In this document: positions 1 through 7,703 of the stretch, piece by piece
Layout: every line of letters begins with the position of its first letter
How positions within the stretch are numbered: the stretch's first letter is position 1
NCBI GenBank assembly: GCA_902784865.1
Contig: CACZWL010000001.1
Coordinates: 124,001-188,000, forward strand
Direction of reading: 5' to 3'
From: an uncultured Bacteroidota bacterium
Lineage (GTDB): Bacteria > Bacteroidota > Bacteroidia > Bacteroidales > P3
DNA length: 64,000 nt
Made by a program: the position numbers and the translations under genes
Notes under the pieces: model-generated
Databases searched by the model: none
What the model was told of the DNA's origin: nothing
Seen by the model: the letters and a program-made list of their open reading frames with translations, nothing else

Positions 1-28
1 ATACACGATGGGTAAAAACATTTAAGTC

Positions 29-1225
29 ATGAAAAGAATCTGTACTTTTCTGATGGTTGCGCTGGCTACGGCGGCGATGGTCGCCTGCGGCGGCAAGAGC
101 AATGATACAAACAAAGACATGAATACACTCAGCTTTGACGACTTGCAGGCGACATACATGTCGCAGATAGCCTGCAATGCGGCACGCGGCGACCAGTCGA
201 AACTCGGCGTCGCCATGGGTTACGGCTTGCGTGCCGGCCTCACCGCAAACCAAATCAAGGAAGCCCTCTCGCAGCTCTATGCCTACATGGGCTTCCCCCG
301 TTCGCTCAACGCGCTGGGAACGTTGCAGAAGGTGATGAAAACGTTCGACGACGAGGGCGCCCCTTACGAACTCGGCCCCGAGGCGTCGCCGATGCCTGCG
401 GGCTACGACGCCCTGAAGCAGGGCACGGAGGTGCAGACCAAACTCAGCGGTCAGCCTTTCAACTATGCGTTCTGCCCTGCCGAGGACTATTATCTCAAGG
501 CTCATCTCTTTGGCGACATCTTTGCCCGTGACGTGCTGACCCATGCCGACCGTGAGCTGGTGTCCGTCAGCGCCCTGAGTGGTCTCGAGGGCGTGATGCC
601 GCAACTGCAGGCCCATGTGCGCGGTGCACTCAATATGGGCGTCACCGAGGAACAGCTGGACGGCATCGTGCATGCGTTGGCGCAGGATGCTCTTGCGGCC
701 GAAAGCCAGCGTTGTCAAGCGGCCATAGCCGCCGTCAAGGGTGAGCAGCAGGTCGTGTCGCCGTCGGCCTATCCGCTGGGCAAACCCAACGACGCCTACG
801 CCAAATACTTCATCGGCCAGAGCTACCTGGCGGTGCTCGACACGGTGAGCGGCCTCTGCAACGTCACCTTCAAGCCCTGCTGCCGCAACAACTGGCACAT
901 CCACCACAACGCCGTCCAGGTGCTGGTCTGCGTCAGCGGTCGCGGATGGTATCAGGAGTGGGGCAAGGAGCCTGTCGAGCTGACGCCTGGCACGGTGGTC
1001 ACTGTCCCCGCCGGCACCAAGCACTGGCACGGCGCCGCCGCCGACAGCTGGATGCAGCACCTGGCCTACTTCACCGCCCAGCAGTCCGGCTTCCGCAACG
1101 AACTGATGGAGCAGCGAGAGCAGAGTGATGCTCGCATCAACTCTGCCGAGTCGCGACAGAAGTCGAGTGAAACTCAATGGCTCGAGTTTGTCGACGATGA
1201 ACAATATAATGCGTTAGGGCGTTAA
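29..1225 (+). CDS. Exported lipoprotein with two carboxymuconolactone decarboxylase-like domains and a C-terminal cupin
   Basis: 398 aa. The N-terminus is a lipoprotein signal with a lipobox ending MVAC at Cys20, so the protein is probably anchored facing the periplasm. Residues about 38-110 and 150-235 each look like a CMD (AhpD-like) helical domain; the second carries the HADRELVSVSAL and AHVRGALNMGV segments typical of the family. Residues about 275-370 form a cupin with a WHIHHN metal-binding motif and the PGTVVTVPAGTKHWH strand. CMD plus cupin fusions are usually annotated as peroxidase- or decarboxylase-like, but the substrate is not predictable. The FMN reductase 54 bp downstream suggests a redox role. 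I do not see the CxxC pair of true AhpD in the first domain. Confidence 0.8.
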   Translation: MKRICTFLMVALATAAMVACGGKSNDTNKDMNTLSFDDLQATYMSQIACNAARGDQSKLGVAMGYGLRAGLTANQIKEALSQLYAYMGFPRSLNALGTLQKVMKTFDDEGAPYELGPEASPMPAGYDALKQGTEVQTKLSGQPFNYAFCPAEDYYLKAHLFGDIFARDVLTHADRELVSVSALSGLEGVMPQLQAHVRGALNMGVTEEQLDGIVHALAQDALAAESQRCQAAIAAVKGEQQVVSPSAYPLGKPNDAYAKYFIGQSYLAVLDTVSGLCNVTFKPCCRNNWHIHHNAVQVLVCVSGRGWYQEWGKEPVELTPGTVVTVPAGTKHWHGAAADSWMQHLAYFTAQQSGFRNELMEQREQSDARINSAESRQKSSETQWLEFVDDEQYNALGR

Positions 1226-1279
1226 TGTGTTAATGCGTTAGTGTTTAAGGTTTAAAGTTTAAGATTATAAGAAACAACA

Positions 1280-1909
1280 ATGGAACATAAACTGAACGTA
1301 TTGCTAATCAACGGCAGTCCCAATGCCAAGGGCTGTACTTATACGGCCCTCAGCGAGGTGGAGCGCACCCTCCAGGCCGAGGGCATTGCCACCGAACTGG
1401 TGCACATTGGCAACCGCGACATCCGCGGCTGCATAGCCTGCTACAAGTGTGCCGAGCAGGGCCATTGCGTCTTCAACGATGCCGTCAACGAGCTGGCGCC
1501 CAAGTTCGAGGCCGCCGACGGCCTGGTCGTCGGTTCGCCCACCTACTATGCCGGCCCCAACGGCACGCTGACCAACCTGCTGGACCGCCTCTTCTTCTCC
1601 ACTCCCTTCAGCAAGCGCATGAAGGTCGGCGCCGCCGTCTGCTCCGCCCGTCGCGGAGGCACCACGGCCACCTTAGACCGTCTGAACAAATATTTCACCA
1701 TCAGCGAGATGCCCGTCGCCAGCAGCCGCTATTGGAACATGGTGCACGGACACAATGCTGAAGACGTTTTGAAAGATGAAGAAGGCATACAATGCATGCG
1801 TATTCTTGGCCGCAACATGGCTTTCCTTCTCCGCGCCATCGCCGCCGAGCGTGAGCGCAATGGACTGCCCATGCAGGAAGAGACCGTATACACCAACTTT
1901 ATCCGTTGA
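1280..1909 (+). CDS. NAD(P)H-dependent FMN reductase / flavodoxin-family oxidoreductase
   Basis: 209 aa, cytosolic, no signal peptide. The INGSPNAKGCT loop after the first strand is the FMN phosphate-binding loop, and GSPTYYAGPNGTLTNLLDR is the second flavin-contacting region of the NADPH-dependent FMN reductase family. Between them the CIACYKC segment with a further Cys before VFND resembles the cysteine motif of iron-sulfur flavoproteins, so a cluster is possible. It probably reduces FMN or small quinone-like electrophiles. It follows the CMD/cupin lipoprotein on the same strand; the 54-bp gap is made of short TTAATG and TTTAA repeats. Confidence 0.85.
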   Translation: MEHKLNVLLINGSPNAKGCTYTALSEVERTLQAEGIATELVHIGNRDIRGCIACYKCAEQGHCVFNDAVNELAPKFEAADGLVVGSPTYYAGPNGTLTNLLDRLFFSTPFSKRMKVGAAVCSARRGGTTATLDRLNKYFTISEMPVASSRYWNMVHGHNAEDVLKDEEGIQCMRILGRNMAFLLRAIAAERERNGLPMQEETVYTNFIR

Positions 1910-1913
1910 CGCC

Positions 1914-2282
1914 GTGGATGACAAGAAGGAAATCGCCGCGCTTTACGAGTCCATGTACCGCGCCATGATTGCCAAAGACAGCGCCACGCTGGCGCGTGTG
2001 ATGTCCGACGATTTCGTGCTTATCCACATGATGGGCATGAGGCAGTCGAAAAAGCAATATATTGACGCTGTCCTCGACGGCACACTGAACTACTACAGCG
2101 CCACCACCGAGAATCTGGACATCGAAGTCGACGGCGACGAGGCAGTGCTTACGGGGCGCAGCCGCGTGACGGCAGCAGTCTTCGGCGGAGGCCGCCACAC
2201 ATGGCCCCTGCAGCTGCGCTTCCGCTTGCGCCGCGAGGCCGACGAATGGAAGTTCACAGAATCCTCGGCCTCTACCTACTGA
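1914..2282 (+). CDS. NTF2-like (SnoaL/DUF4440-type) small protein
   Basis: About 122 aa if it starts at GTG 1914, four bases after the reductase stop. Other in-frame starts are ATG 1860 and ATG 1776; both would overlap the reductase, and the extra residues look like shadow translation, so I prefer GTG 1914. The helix KKEIAALYESMYRAM, the FVLIHM strand and the later RLRREADEWKF strand fit the cone-shaped NTF2 fold. Such proteins are enzymes or ligand-binding domains of varied function; nothing here fixes the role. It is probably co-transcribed with the reductase. Confidence 0.7.
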   Translation: MDDKKEIAALYESMYRAMIAKDSATLARVMSDDFVLIHMMGMRQSKKQYIDAVLDGTLNYYSATTENLDIEVDGDEAVLTGRSRVTAAVFGGGRHTWPLQLRFRLRREADEWKFTESSASTY

Positions 2283-2297
2283 ACCATCCCGCCACAA

Positions 2298-2347
2298 GGA
2301 CAGCGACAGCGCAGCAGAGCGACCCCTCTGCTGCGCTGTCGCTGTCC
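2298..2347. terminator. Perfect 22-bp hairpin, possible terminator
   Basis: Arms 2298-2319 and 2326-2347 are exact reverse complements with a 6-base loop. It lies 15 bp after the NTF2-like stop and just before the antitoxin promoter. There is no T-run, so intrinsic termination is only one possibility; it could instead protect the 3' end of the upstream mRNA. Confidence 0.55.
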
Positions 2348-2364
2348 CTGTGTGAAAAAATAAA

Positions 2365-2396
2365 TTTGGCGGAATGGAATAATTGTCGTATTTTTG
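2365..2396 (+). promoter_or_regulatory. Bacteroidetes promoter of the toxin-antitoxin operon
   Basis: TTTG at 2365-2368, a 20-bp spacer, then TATTTTTG at 2389-2396, matching the -33/-7 consensus of the phylum. Transcription should start near 2403, about 28 bases before the antitoxin ATG. Around 45 bp covering this promoter recur with few differences at 3216-3263. Confidence 0.75.
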
Positions 2397-2430
2397 CACC
2401 GGAATTGGTTAATCCTTAATAAGAGAAAAA

Positions 2431-2676
2431 ATGTGCACATACAGTATTTCAATCAGTGACTCTTTGTTGGAAAATGTCCGGTCTGCATTCCCGAATGAAG
2501 AATCCATGGAGCAATGGATTCAAAAGCAGATGGATATCATTTTGTTGGATTTCGTCTCAAAGCAGAGAAAGAATACCTCGACGGAGCTCACTCTCTCCCA
2601 ACGTCTTCGTGGCATCGCCTCTGCGCCCAAGGACTTCGACTACAAGCAGGAACTTGCAAATAGGTATGAGGCATGA
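2431..2676 (+). CDS. Putative antitoxin of a PIN-domain toxin-antitoxin pair
   Basis: 81 aa, acidic and helical. The first part (residues 1-40) has an amphipathic stretch with NEESMEQWIQKQ; the C-terminal tail from TLSQRLRG on looks like the flexible toxin-binding segment common in small antitoxins. I do not recognise the DNA-binding family with certainty. The call rests mainly on context: the stop codon overlaps the start of a PIN-domain toxin by 4 bp (ATGA), and the pair has its own promoter and terminator. GC is visibly lower than in the surrounding genes (26 of 60 bases in 2461-2520), suggesting transfer. Confidence 0.7.
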   Translation: MCTYSISISDSLLENVRSAFPNEESMEQWIQKQMDIILLDFVSKQRKNTSTELTLSQRLRGIASAPKDFDYKQELANRYEA

Positions 2677-3089
2677 AACACTATCTGTTAGATACCAATG
2701 TTGTCATAGATTTGCTCCTTGACCGAGATGGCGCAGATGCAGCAGGTGCATTGTTTGATGGTGCGGAGCGAGGTGAATATGTTTTGAGTTTGTGCTCCTT
2801 GTCCTATACCAATATATACTACTCTTTACGAAAATATCTCTCTCATGAAGAACGCATTAGCTGTCTTGCCCAACTTGGAGAAGTGTTGCATACGGCATCT
2901 GTCGACGGGAAAGTGGTCTCTGCGGCGTTGCGTTCCGGTTGGCGTGATTTCGAGGATGCAATACAGTATTATGCTGCTGAAATGTCTGGAATAACGGACG
3001 GTATTATTACTCGAAACGAAAAAGATTTTCGAATGTCTGATATTCCAGTGATCAGCCCATTTGAATTTGTAAAAAGATTTACCGTATGA
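2673..3089 (+). CDS. PIN-domain toxin (VapC-like ribonuclease)
   Basis: 138 aa. It opens with LLDTNVVIDLLL, whose first Asp (D7) is the N-terminal metal ligand of PIN nucleases. The FEDAIQYYAA motif (D/E ligands) and the ITDGIITRNEKDF segment with its conserved Asp are also present, so the metal-binding acidic set looks complete. VapC-type toxins cleave tRNA or rRNA and are neutralised by the upstream antitoxin, here overlapping by 4 bp. The operon is compact, low in GC and flanked by duplicated promoter sequence. Confidence 0.85.
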   Translation: MKHYLLDTNVVIDLLLDRDGADAAGALFDGAERGEYVLSLCSLSYTNIYYSLRKYLSHEERISCLAQLGEVLHTASVDGKVVSAALRSGWRDFEDAIQYYAAEMSGITDGIITRNEKDFRMSDIPVISPFEFVKRFTV

Positions 3090-3162
3090 AGTGTGAAAAA
3101 AAAAGTATAAAACCATGTAAAAATAGAAGCTTTCGGTTTTATATTTTTTGACTAAACACTAT

Positions 3163-3198
3163 GGCGACCCATAACGGCAACACAGGGTCGCCTTTTAC
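3163..3198 (+). terminator. Intrinsic terminator of the toxin-antitoxin operon
   Basis: An 8-bp stem GGCGACCC (3163-3170) / GGGTCGCC (3185-3192) is followed by TTTT and a T-rich stretch. It lies 74 bp after the toxin stop and before the second promoter copy. Confidence 0.75.
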
Positions 3199-3226
3199 CT
3201 TTTTAATATGATCTGGGGAAAATAAA

Positions 3227-3258
3227 TTTGGCGGAATGGAATAATTGTCGTAATTTTG
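3227..3258 (+). promoter_or_regulatory. Second copy of the promoter, driving the folded leader and the downstream operon
   Basis: TTTG 3227-3230, a 20-bp spacer, TAATTTTG 3251-3258. The sequence from about 3216 to 3263 repeats that at 2356-2402, with one change inside the -7 element. The start site would be near 3265, giving a leader of about 260 bases before the ATG at 3524. Confidence 0.75.
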
Positions 3259-3264
3259 CACCGA

Positions 3265-3523
3265 TGATTTAAAAACAACAATATATGGCATAAACAAAGA
3301 GAATAGTAGAAAAATTAAGACATATTGAAGCGTATTCGCTTTTCTTGGATAAGTCGAAATCTGGTAAATTTCACATACTTTTATGCACAAGAAAGGGAAA
3401 CGCTCACGGCACCGTGAGCTTTCTTGTTTGCATAAAGGGTTTACCAGAGCCTCGACTTAGAACAAAGAAACAAGTTCACGGCTTTTTTATTGCAATTCAA
3501 GAAACATTAAACATCCACTCAAA
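3265..3523 (+). promoter_or_regulatory. Long folded 5' leader with a terminator-like alternative fold
   Basis: A long interrupted hairpin can form from 3350 to 3459: helices 3350-3357/3452-3459, 3361-3368/3440-3447, 3381-3387/3429-3435, 3388-3394/3420-3426 and 3402-3409/3412-3419, all by exact complementarity. A competing fold pairs 3412-3417 with 3476-3481 and 3423-3429 with 3468-3474, and is followed at once by six T (3483-3488). The two folds share 3412-3429 and are mutually exclusive, as in attenuators and riboswitches. It matches no RNA family I know. No convincing gene overlaps it; a 60-codon frame at 3345-3527 is probably chance. Confidence 0.5.
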
Positions 3524-4468
3524 ATGAAAAGAATTCTTCCAACGATGCTCCTCTGCCTGGCTACCCTCGTGGCTGTTGCCCAGGAGAAGAAACCAACCTT
3601 GATGATTGTACCCAGTGACAACTGGTGCACCATGCGCTATTTCACGCAGACCTTCGACAACCAAGGGATGAAGGTGCGGGTACCCGACTACCAGCGCGCC
3701 TTCCAGGAGGACGCCGAGCTGCGCGAGGTGGTGGCCAAGGTGGGGCAGTACATGACCGAGTATGGCTTCAGTCTCAAGGACTGCGAGCAGGAGCTGAAGG
3801 CCATCGCCAACCGGCAGGCCGAGGACAACGTGACCATGAGCAAGACCAGCGGAGCATCGCTGGTGGAGAGTCCACTCGACCAGCTCAAGCGTCGCGCCAA
3901 GGCAGACATCATCGTGCAGGTGGACTGGAAGGTGAACAAGAGCGAGTTGGGCAAGGTGGTCACCTTCACCCTCGAAGCCTTCGACACCTACAGCAGCAAG
4001 CGCGTGGCCACCTCGACCGGCACCGGCAAGCCCGGCAACGATGTGCTGCCCAAGCTGCTCGAGGATGCCGTCAAGGCCCATGCCAAAGATTTCAACAAAC
4101 AGCTCTGCACCCACTTCAGCCAAATACAGCGCGGCGGACGCGAGATCGTGCTCACCATCCGCTGCTGGGACAGCTGGGGCATGGACCTCGAAGAGGAGTT
4201 CAACGGCGAAGAGCTCATCGACTGCATACAAGCCTGGATGCGCGAGAACACCGTAGGCGGCAGCTTCAACCTCAGCGACCAGACCGAGGACATGGCGCAG
4301 TTCGAGCAGGTGCGCATCCCCTGCTTCGACGCCAAGGGCAACGCCACCGACGCCCGCGCCTTCGCCACCGCCCTGCGCAAACACCTGGCCAAAGCCCCCT
4401 ACGAGATCACGTCGAAGGTGATGGTGCGCGGCCTGGGCGAGGCCGTGCTGGTGCTCGGCGAAAAATAG
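3524..4468 (+). CDS. Exported Bacteroidales protein, DUF6175-like
   Basis: 314 aa. Residues 1-19 are a signal peptide ending in VAVAQ, so the product is periplasmic or outer-membrane. The body reads like the Bacteroidetes DUF6175 family: an early IVPSDNWC segment, a helical part near residues 50-110, then ADIIVQVDWKV and FDTYSSKRVATSTG strands that recall penicillin-binding-protein-activator LpoB-like folds, and a C-terminal repeat of the same topology. The assignment is from memory and uncertain. It is the first gene after the folded leader and heads a run of five genes with short gaps. Function unknown. Confidence 0.7.
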   Translation: MKRILPTMLLCLATLVAVAQEKKPTLMIVPSDNWCTMRYFTQTFDNQGMKVRVPDYQRAFQEDAELREVVAKVGQYMTEYGFSLKDCEQELKAIANRQAEDNVTMSKTSGASLVESPLDQLKRRAKADIIVQVDWKVNKSELGKVVTFTLEAFDTYSSKRVATSTGTGKPGNDVLPKLLEDAVKAHAKDFNKQLCTHFSQIQRGGREIVLTIRCWDSWGMDLEEEFNGEELIDCIQAWMRENTVGGSFNLSDQTEDMAQFEQVRIPCFDAKGNATDARAFATALRKHLAKAPYEITSKVMVRGLGEAVLVLGEK

Positions 4469-4514
4469 CCTTACCGTCCATAATCTTTAAACCCTAAACT
4501 TTAAACCTTAAATT

Positions 4515-5534
4515 ATGAAACGCATACTTATTCTTTTGGCCCTTGTGCTCCCCATGGCGGCCTTCGGTCAGCAGACCGACGCCGACCGCATCAGCATCAG
4601 CGCCGTCATCCCCGACTACAGCGACATCCCCGCCGAGGCGCTGCAGAACCTCGAGGGCAAGTTGCAAAGCCTCGTCACCGCTCAGGGCAACGGCGACCGG
4701 CAGACCGACCGCTTCCTCATCACCGCCCGCATCGACGTCACAAACAAGGACATCACCCAGACCGCCCCGCCCAAGGTAAGCATGAAGATGGACATCACCT
4801 TCATCATCGGCGATGTGGTGGAGGACAAAATCTACGGCACCCACACCATCAGCACCGCCGGTATCGGTCCCAACGAGACCAAGGCCTACATCCAGGCCTT
4901 CCAGCGCATCAAGCCCAACAATCCCGCCCTGCAGAAGTTTGTCGGCGACACCAAGCAGAAGATTCTCGACTACTACAACGGCAACTGCCAGTTCATCGTC
5001 AGCGATGCCGAGCGCAAGGCCCAGATGGGGCAGTACGACGAGGCCATCGCACAGCTGGTCACCGTGCCGACGGTCTGCGCCGACTGCTACGCCACCTGCC
5101 AGACCAAGAGCCTCGAAGTTTACGAGCAGCGCCGCCAGGCCGAGGCCGCAAAGCTCGACAAGGAAGGGCGCGAGCTGATACGCCAGGCCCGCAGCGCTTG
5201 GAGCGTGAAAAAAGATTATGATTGCGCCCAGAAAGCCCTCGACCTGCTGGCCAAGGTGGACCCCGACGCAGCCTGTGTGTCCGAGGCCGACAAATTTGTC
5301 AACGAAATCAACGCCCACCTGCGCAAAGTGGAGGCCCAGCAGGCCGCAGCAGCGGCAGCCCGCGCCAAGCAGCAGTGGGAGTTCAAGATGCGCCAGTACG
5401 AGGACAACGTGGCCGACCGCCGTCAGGCGCAGGCCGACAAGACAGCCATCCTCGGCGCGCTGGTCGACCGTTTCGGCCGCTTCGACATCAACATCAAGAA
5501 AGAGCGCACCTTCGGGTGGGCAAAGAAAAGCTAA
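4515..5534 (+). CDS. Exported hypothetical protein with C-terminal coiled coil
   Basis: 339 aa. A signal peptide (residues 1-18, ending AAFGQ) is followed by a beta-rich domain (about 20-150) and a helical domain. CADCYATC near residue 195 places three cysteines close together. From about residue 205 on, long Ala/Glu/Arg/Lys-rich helices look like a TPR-type or coiled-coil region. I do not recognise a named family. The ATG follows a 46-bp spacer of TTTAAACC-like repeats. It is probably in one operon with its neighbours, whose products are also exported. Confidence 0.75.
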   Translation: MKRILILLALVLPMAAFGQQTDADRISISAVIPDYSDIPAEALQNLEGKLQSLVTAQGNGDRQTDRFLITARIDVTNKDITQTAPPKVSMKMDITFIIGDVVEDKIYGTHTISTAGIGPNETKAYIQAFQRIKPNNPALQKFVGDTKQKILDYYNGNCQFIVSDAERKAQMGQYDEAIAQLVTVPTVCADCYATCQTKSLEVYEQRRQAEAAKLDKEGRELIRQARSAWSVKKDYDCAQKALDLLAKVDPDAACVSEADKFVNEINAHLRKVEAQQAAAAAARAKQQWEFKMRQYEDNVADRRQAQADKTAILGALVDRFGRFDINIKKERTFGWAKKS

Positions 5535-5561
5535 TCACTCTCAACATATAAATAATACAAC

Positions 5562-6782
5562 ATGAAAAAACTGATCATTACAATGATGATGCTTGTCGGC
5601 ATGGTGTCAGCGGCATGGGCGCAGGTGGACGACGTTTCCCTCGTTGTCAGCGGCGAAGGCGCCACCAAGGACGAAGCCACCACCAAAGCGCTACGCAGCG
5701 CCATCGAGCAGGCATTCGGCGTATTCGTCTCGGCCAACACCGAAATCCTCAACGACGAGCTCGTCCGCGACGAGATTGCCACCGTCAGCTCCGGCAACGT
5801 GAAGAAATACACCGAACTAGGCACCATTAACAAGCCTAATGGCAACATCGAGGTGTCGCTGCAGGCCATCGTGTCGGTCAAGAAACTGACCTCCTATGCC
5901 AAGAGCCACGGCTCGAGTGCCGAATTCGCCGGCGCCACCTTCGCGCAGAACCTGAAGCTCGTAGAGCTTAATCGCGAGAATACGAAGAAAGCATATAAGA
6001 ACCTTCTTAGGCAGCTGGCTTCTATCGAAGAGGGATGCACAGATGATACCTTGAACTTCTACTACAAGGATTTTTACGATGTCAAGTTAACGATAGGCAC
6101 ACCCAGAGCAGATGGCACGATTCCTCTACAGCAGGACTTCTACACCACGCCCAAAATGCATATGATATCCGAATTGATTGCTTCAACCCTGAAGTCTCTT
6201 GCCATACCAGAGTCACAAATAAGCATGCTTAAAGAGCAAAAGGTAACACTTTATGGCTATGATATTCCACCTAATACAGCTCTCTTCTCCGCTGCAATCG
6301 TCGAAAAGTCGGTTCTTGATATACGCGATGTATTTCACAGAATGTATTTTTATGCACCTGTTCCTATAATTGATATAACATTACGGACAATCAAGGTATA
6401 TGACAATCTTGGGAACACCTATGGTTTGAAAAACATAATGCAAGGGAACGCATCACTTGTCACTTATGTTTCAGGTCTTGTCATTTATGTTTCAGGTCCA
6501 ATTAAAGGTCCAACTGAACTTGTCTGGGAGTATGAATACGTCAAAAAACCAAGTTTCAAACAGAGATACAGTTGGCAGAAGGAATACTTTGGTGGTGATA
6601 TTTTTGTTGGAGATATAAATTATTATAGCAGCAGCCATTTACGTTGCATTGTAATTCCCAACTCAGGGATATTTTCTAATAAAAAAGAATACACACCTGT
6701 GAAAATTGCGACATTCCAAAGCTTAATCGAAGTACCTCTGGAAAGACTTTCCAGCATAACCAATTTTGAAATGAAACATTAG
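5562..6782 (+). CDS. Exported hypothetical protein with FlgT/LPP20-like N-terminal domain; mosaic base composition
   Basis: 406 aa with a signal peptide ending AAWAQ. Residues about 25-105 contain VVSGEGATKDEATTKALRSA and then IEQAFGVFVSANTE, which resemble the N-terminal alpha/beta domain of FlgT/LPP20-type envelope proteins. The rest is unrecognised. Base composition changes abruptly near 5990: 39 of 60 bases are G/C at 5641-5700 but only 22 of 60 at 6301-6360. The first 140 codons look native and the remainder acquired, as if the 3' two-thirds had been exchanged. Near 6460-6500 a short phrase (YVSGLVIYVSG) is directly repeated. Confidence 0.7.
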   Translation: MKKLIITMMMLVGMVSAAWAQVDDVSLVVSGEGATKDEATTKALRSAIEQAFGVFVSANTEILNDELVRDEIATVSSGNVKKYTELGTINKPNGNIEVSLQAIVSVKKLTSYAKSHGSSAEFAGATFAQNLKLVELNRENTKKAYKNLLRQLASIEEGCTDDTLNFYYKDFYDVKLTIGTPRADGTIPLQQDFYTTPKMHMISELIASTLKSLAIPESQISMLKEQKVTLYGYDIPPNTALFSAAIVEKSVLDIRDVFHRMYFYAPVPIIDITLRTIKVYDNLGNTYGLKNIMQGNASLVTYVSGLVIYVSGPIKGPTELVWEYEYVKKPSFKQRYSWQKEYFGGDIFVGDINYYSSSHLRCIVIPNSGIFSNKKEYTPVKIATFQSLIEVPLERLSSITNFEMKH

Positions 6783-6806
6783 TTGGATTAGTGGCAATGA
6801 CGTTTT

Positions 6807-7703
6807 ATGACTAAAAAGAACTCAATAGAACCTTCTTTAATAAAAGAAGGTATCCGTCAAACGGCACGCTATATTGCAACGAACCTGGCTGCTGGCGACG
6901 GCTATTGTTCGCAGCGTAGCGCCTTGGAACGGTTGTTCAAAATGACGTCTGGGTCTGATTATACCCGCAATGGTATACTTTTACGTTTGTCCACCCTTGA
7001 CGCCATGTACTCGACCAACGCCCGCATGGCAAACTACGCTTTAGAGGAGTTGGCTTCCGCCATATGGGATAACGGAAATAAACATGAACATGATGTAATG
7101 GATCGTCTGCTGAAAGTATTGAACGGGGACATCATCATTACGGATCCCTTATTCGAAGCCAAGTTTGGATGGCAGAAGAACAAACGCGCCGAGAGAACCT
7201 TGCCATCCTTGGTATCCAAATATGCTTATTATCAGGCTCTGACCTATAAAAGTGACTACTACGATGGATTCCCAATCTACGACGACCTTGTCTGCCAGGT
7301 TCTTCCCGCCTGTGTTGATGGATGCAGCACGGCGGCGCTAAAGAAAGACACATCCCTCTTTTTTGCCAAGATATCCGAGTTACGCACAAAACTCAAACTC
7401 AAAGAGTGTGACCTCCATGGACTTCAGCCATACGATGCCATGGATGCCTATCTGTGGCGCATTGGCAAGTTGTACAGTGGCAATATCTCGCTGCTTGTCG
7501 ACGTTGACGACTACAAAAAAGCAATGGACAGAATCTGCCCCCTCGAAGTGAAAGGCAGTGGCGACGAGGAGGAAAAATTCTACCGAGTGGTCAAAAGCCA
7601 TTATCCCAAACAGCTCTTCAAGGGAATGAAAAACGAGAAGCTGCTGAACACGCTTTATAAACATTACAAAAAAATTTACGAAAAAGAAGAACAGAATGGT
7701 TAG
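6807..7703 (+). CDS. Cytosolic hypothetical protein, possibly OGG-fold (HhH-GPD-like)
   Basis: 298 aa, no signal peptide, unlike the genes around it. Segments LLRLSTLDAMYSTN, LPSLVSKYAYYQ, GFPIYDDLV and YDAMDAYLWRIGK recall uncharacterised proteins annotated as 8-oxoguanine glycosylase OGG-fold, in which SKY, P-IYD and D-LW-GK motifs recur. This is a weak resemblance from memory, and I see no clear Lys/Asp catalytic pair. GC is intermediate to low, continuing the composition of the preceding 3' region. The stop overlaps the next gene by 8 bp, so it is translated within the same operon. Confidence 0.65.
   Translation: MTKKNSIEPSLIKEGIRQTARYIATNLAAGDGYCSQRSALERLFKMTSGSDYTRNGILLRLSTLDAMYSTNARMANYALEELASAIWDNGNKHEHDVMDRLLKVLNGDIIITDPLFEAKFGWQKNKRAERTLPSLVSKYAYYQALTYKSDYYDGFPIYDDLVCQVLPACVDGCSTAALKKDTSLFFAKISELRTKLKLKECDLHGLQPYDAMDAYLWRIGKLYSGNISLLVDVDDYKKAMDRICPLEVKGSGDEEEKFYRVVKSHYPKQLFKGMKNEKLLNTLYKHYKKIYEKEEQNG

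Noticed and set aside
3345-3527. 60-codon frame inside the folded leader, possible leader peptide
   Set aside because: It runs three bases into the next gene, has no good start context, and is better explained by the extensive self-complementarity of the region.
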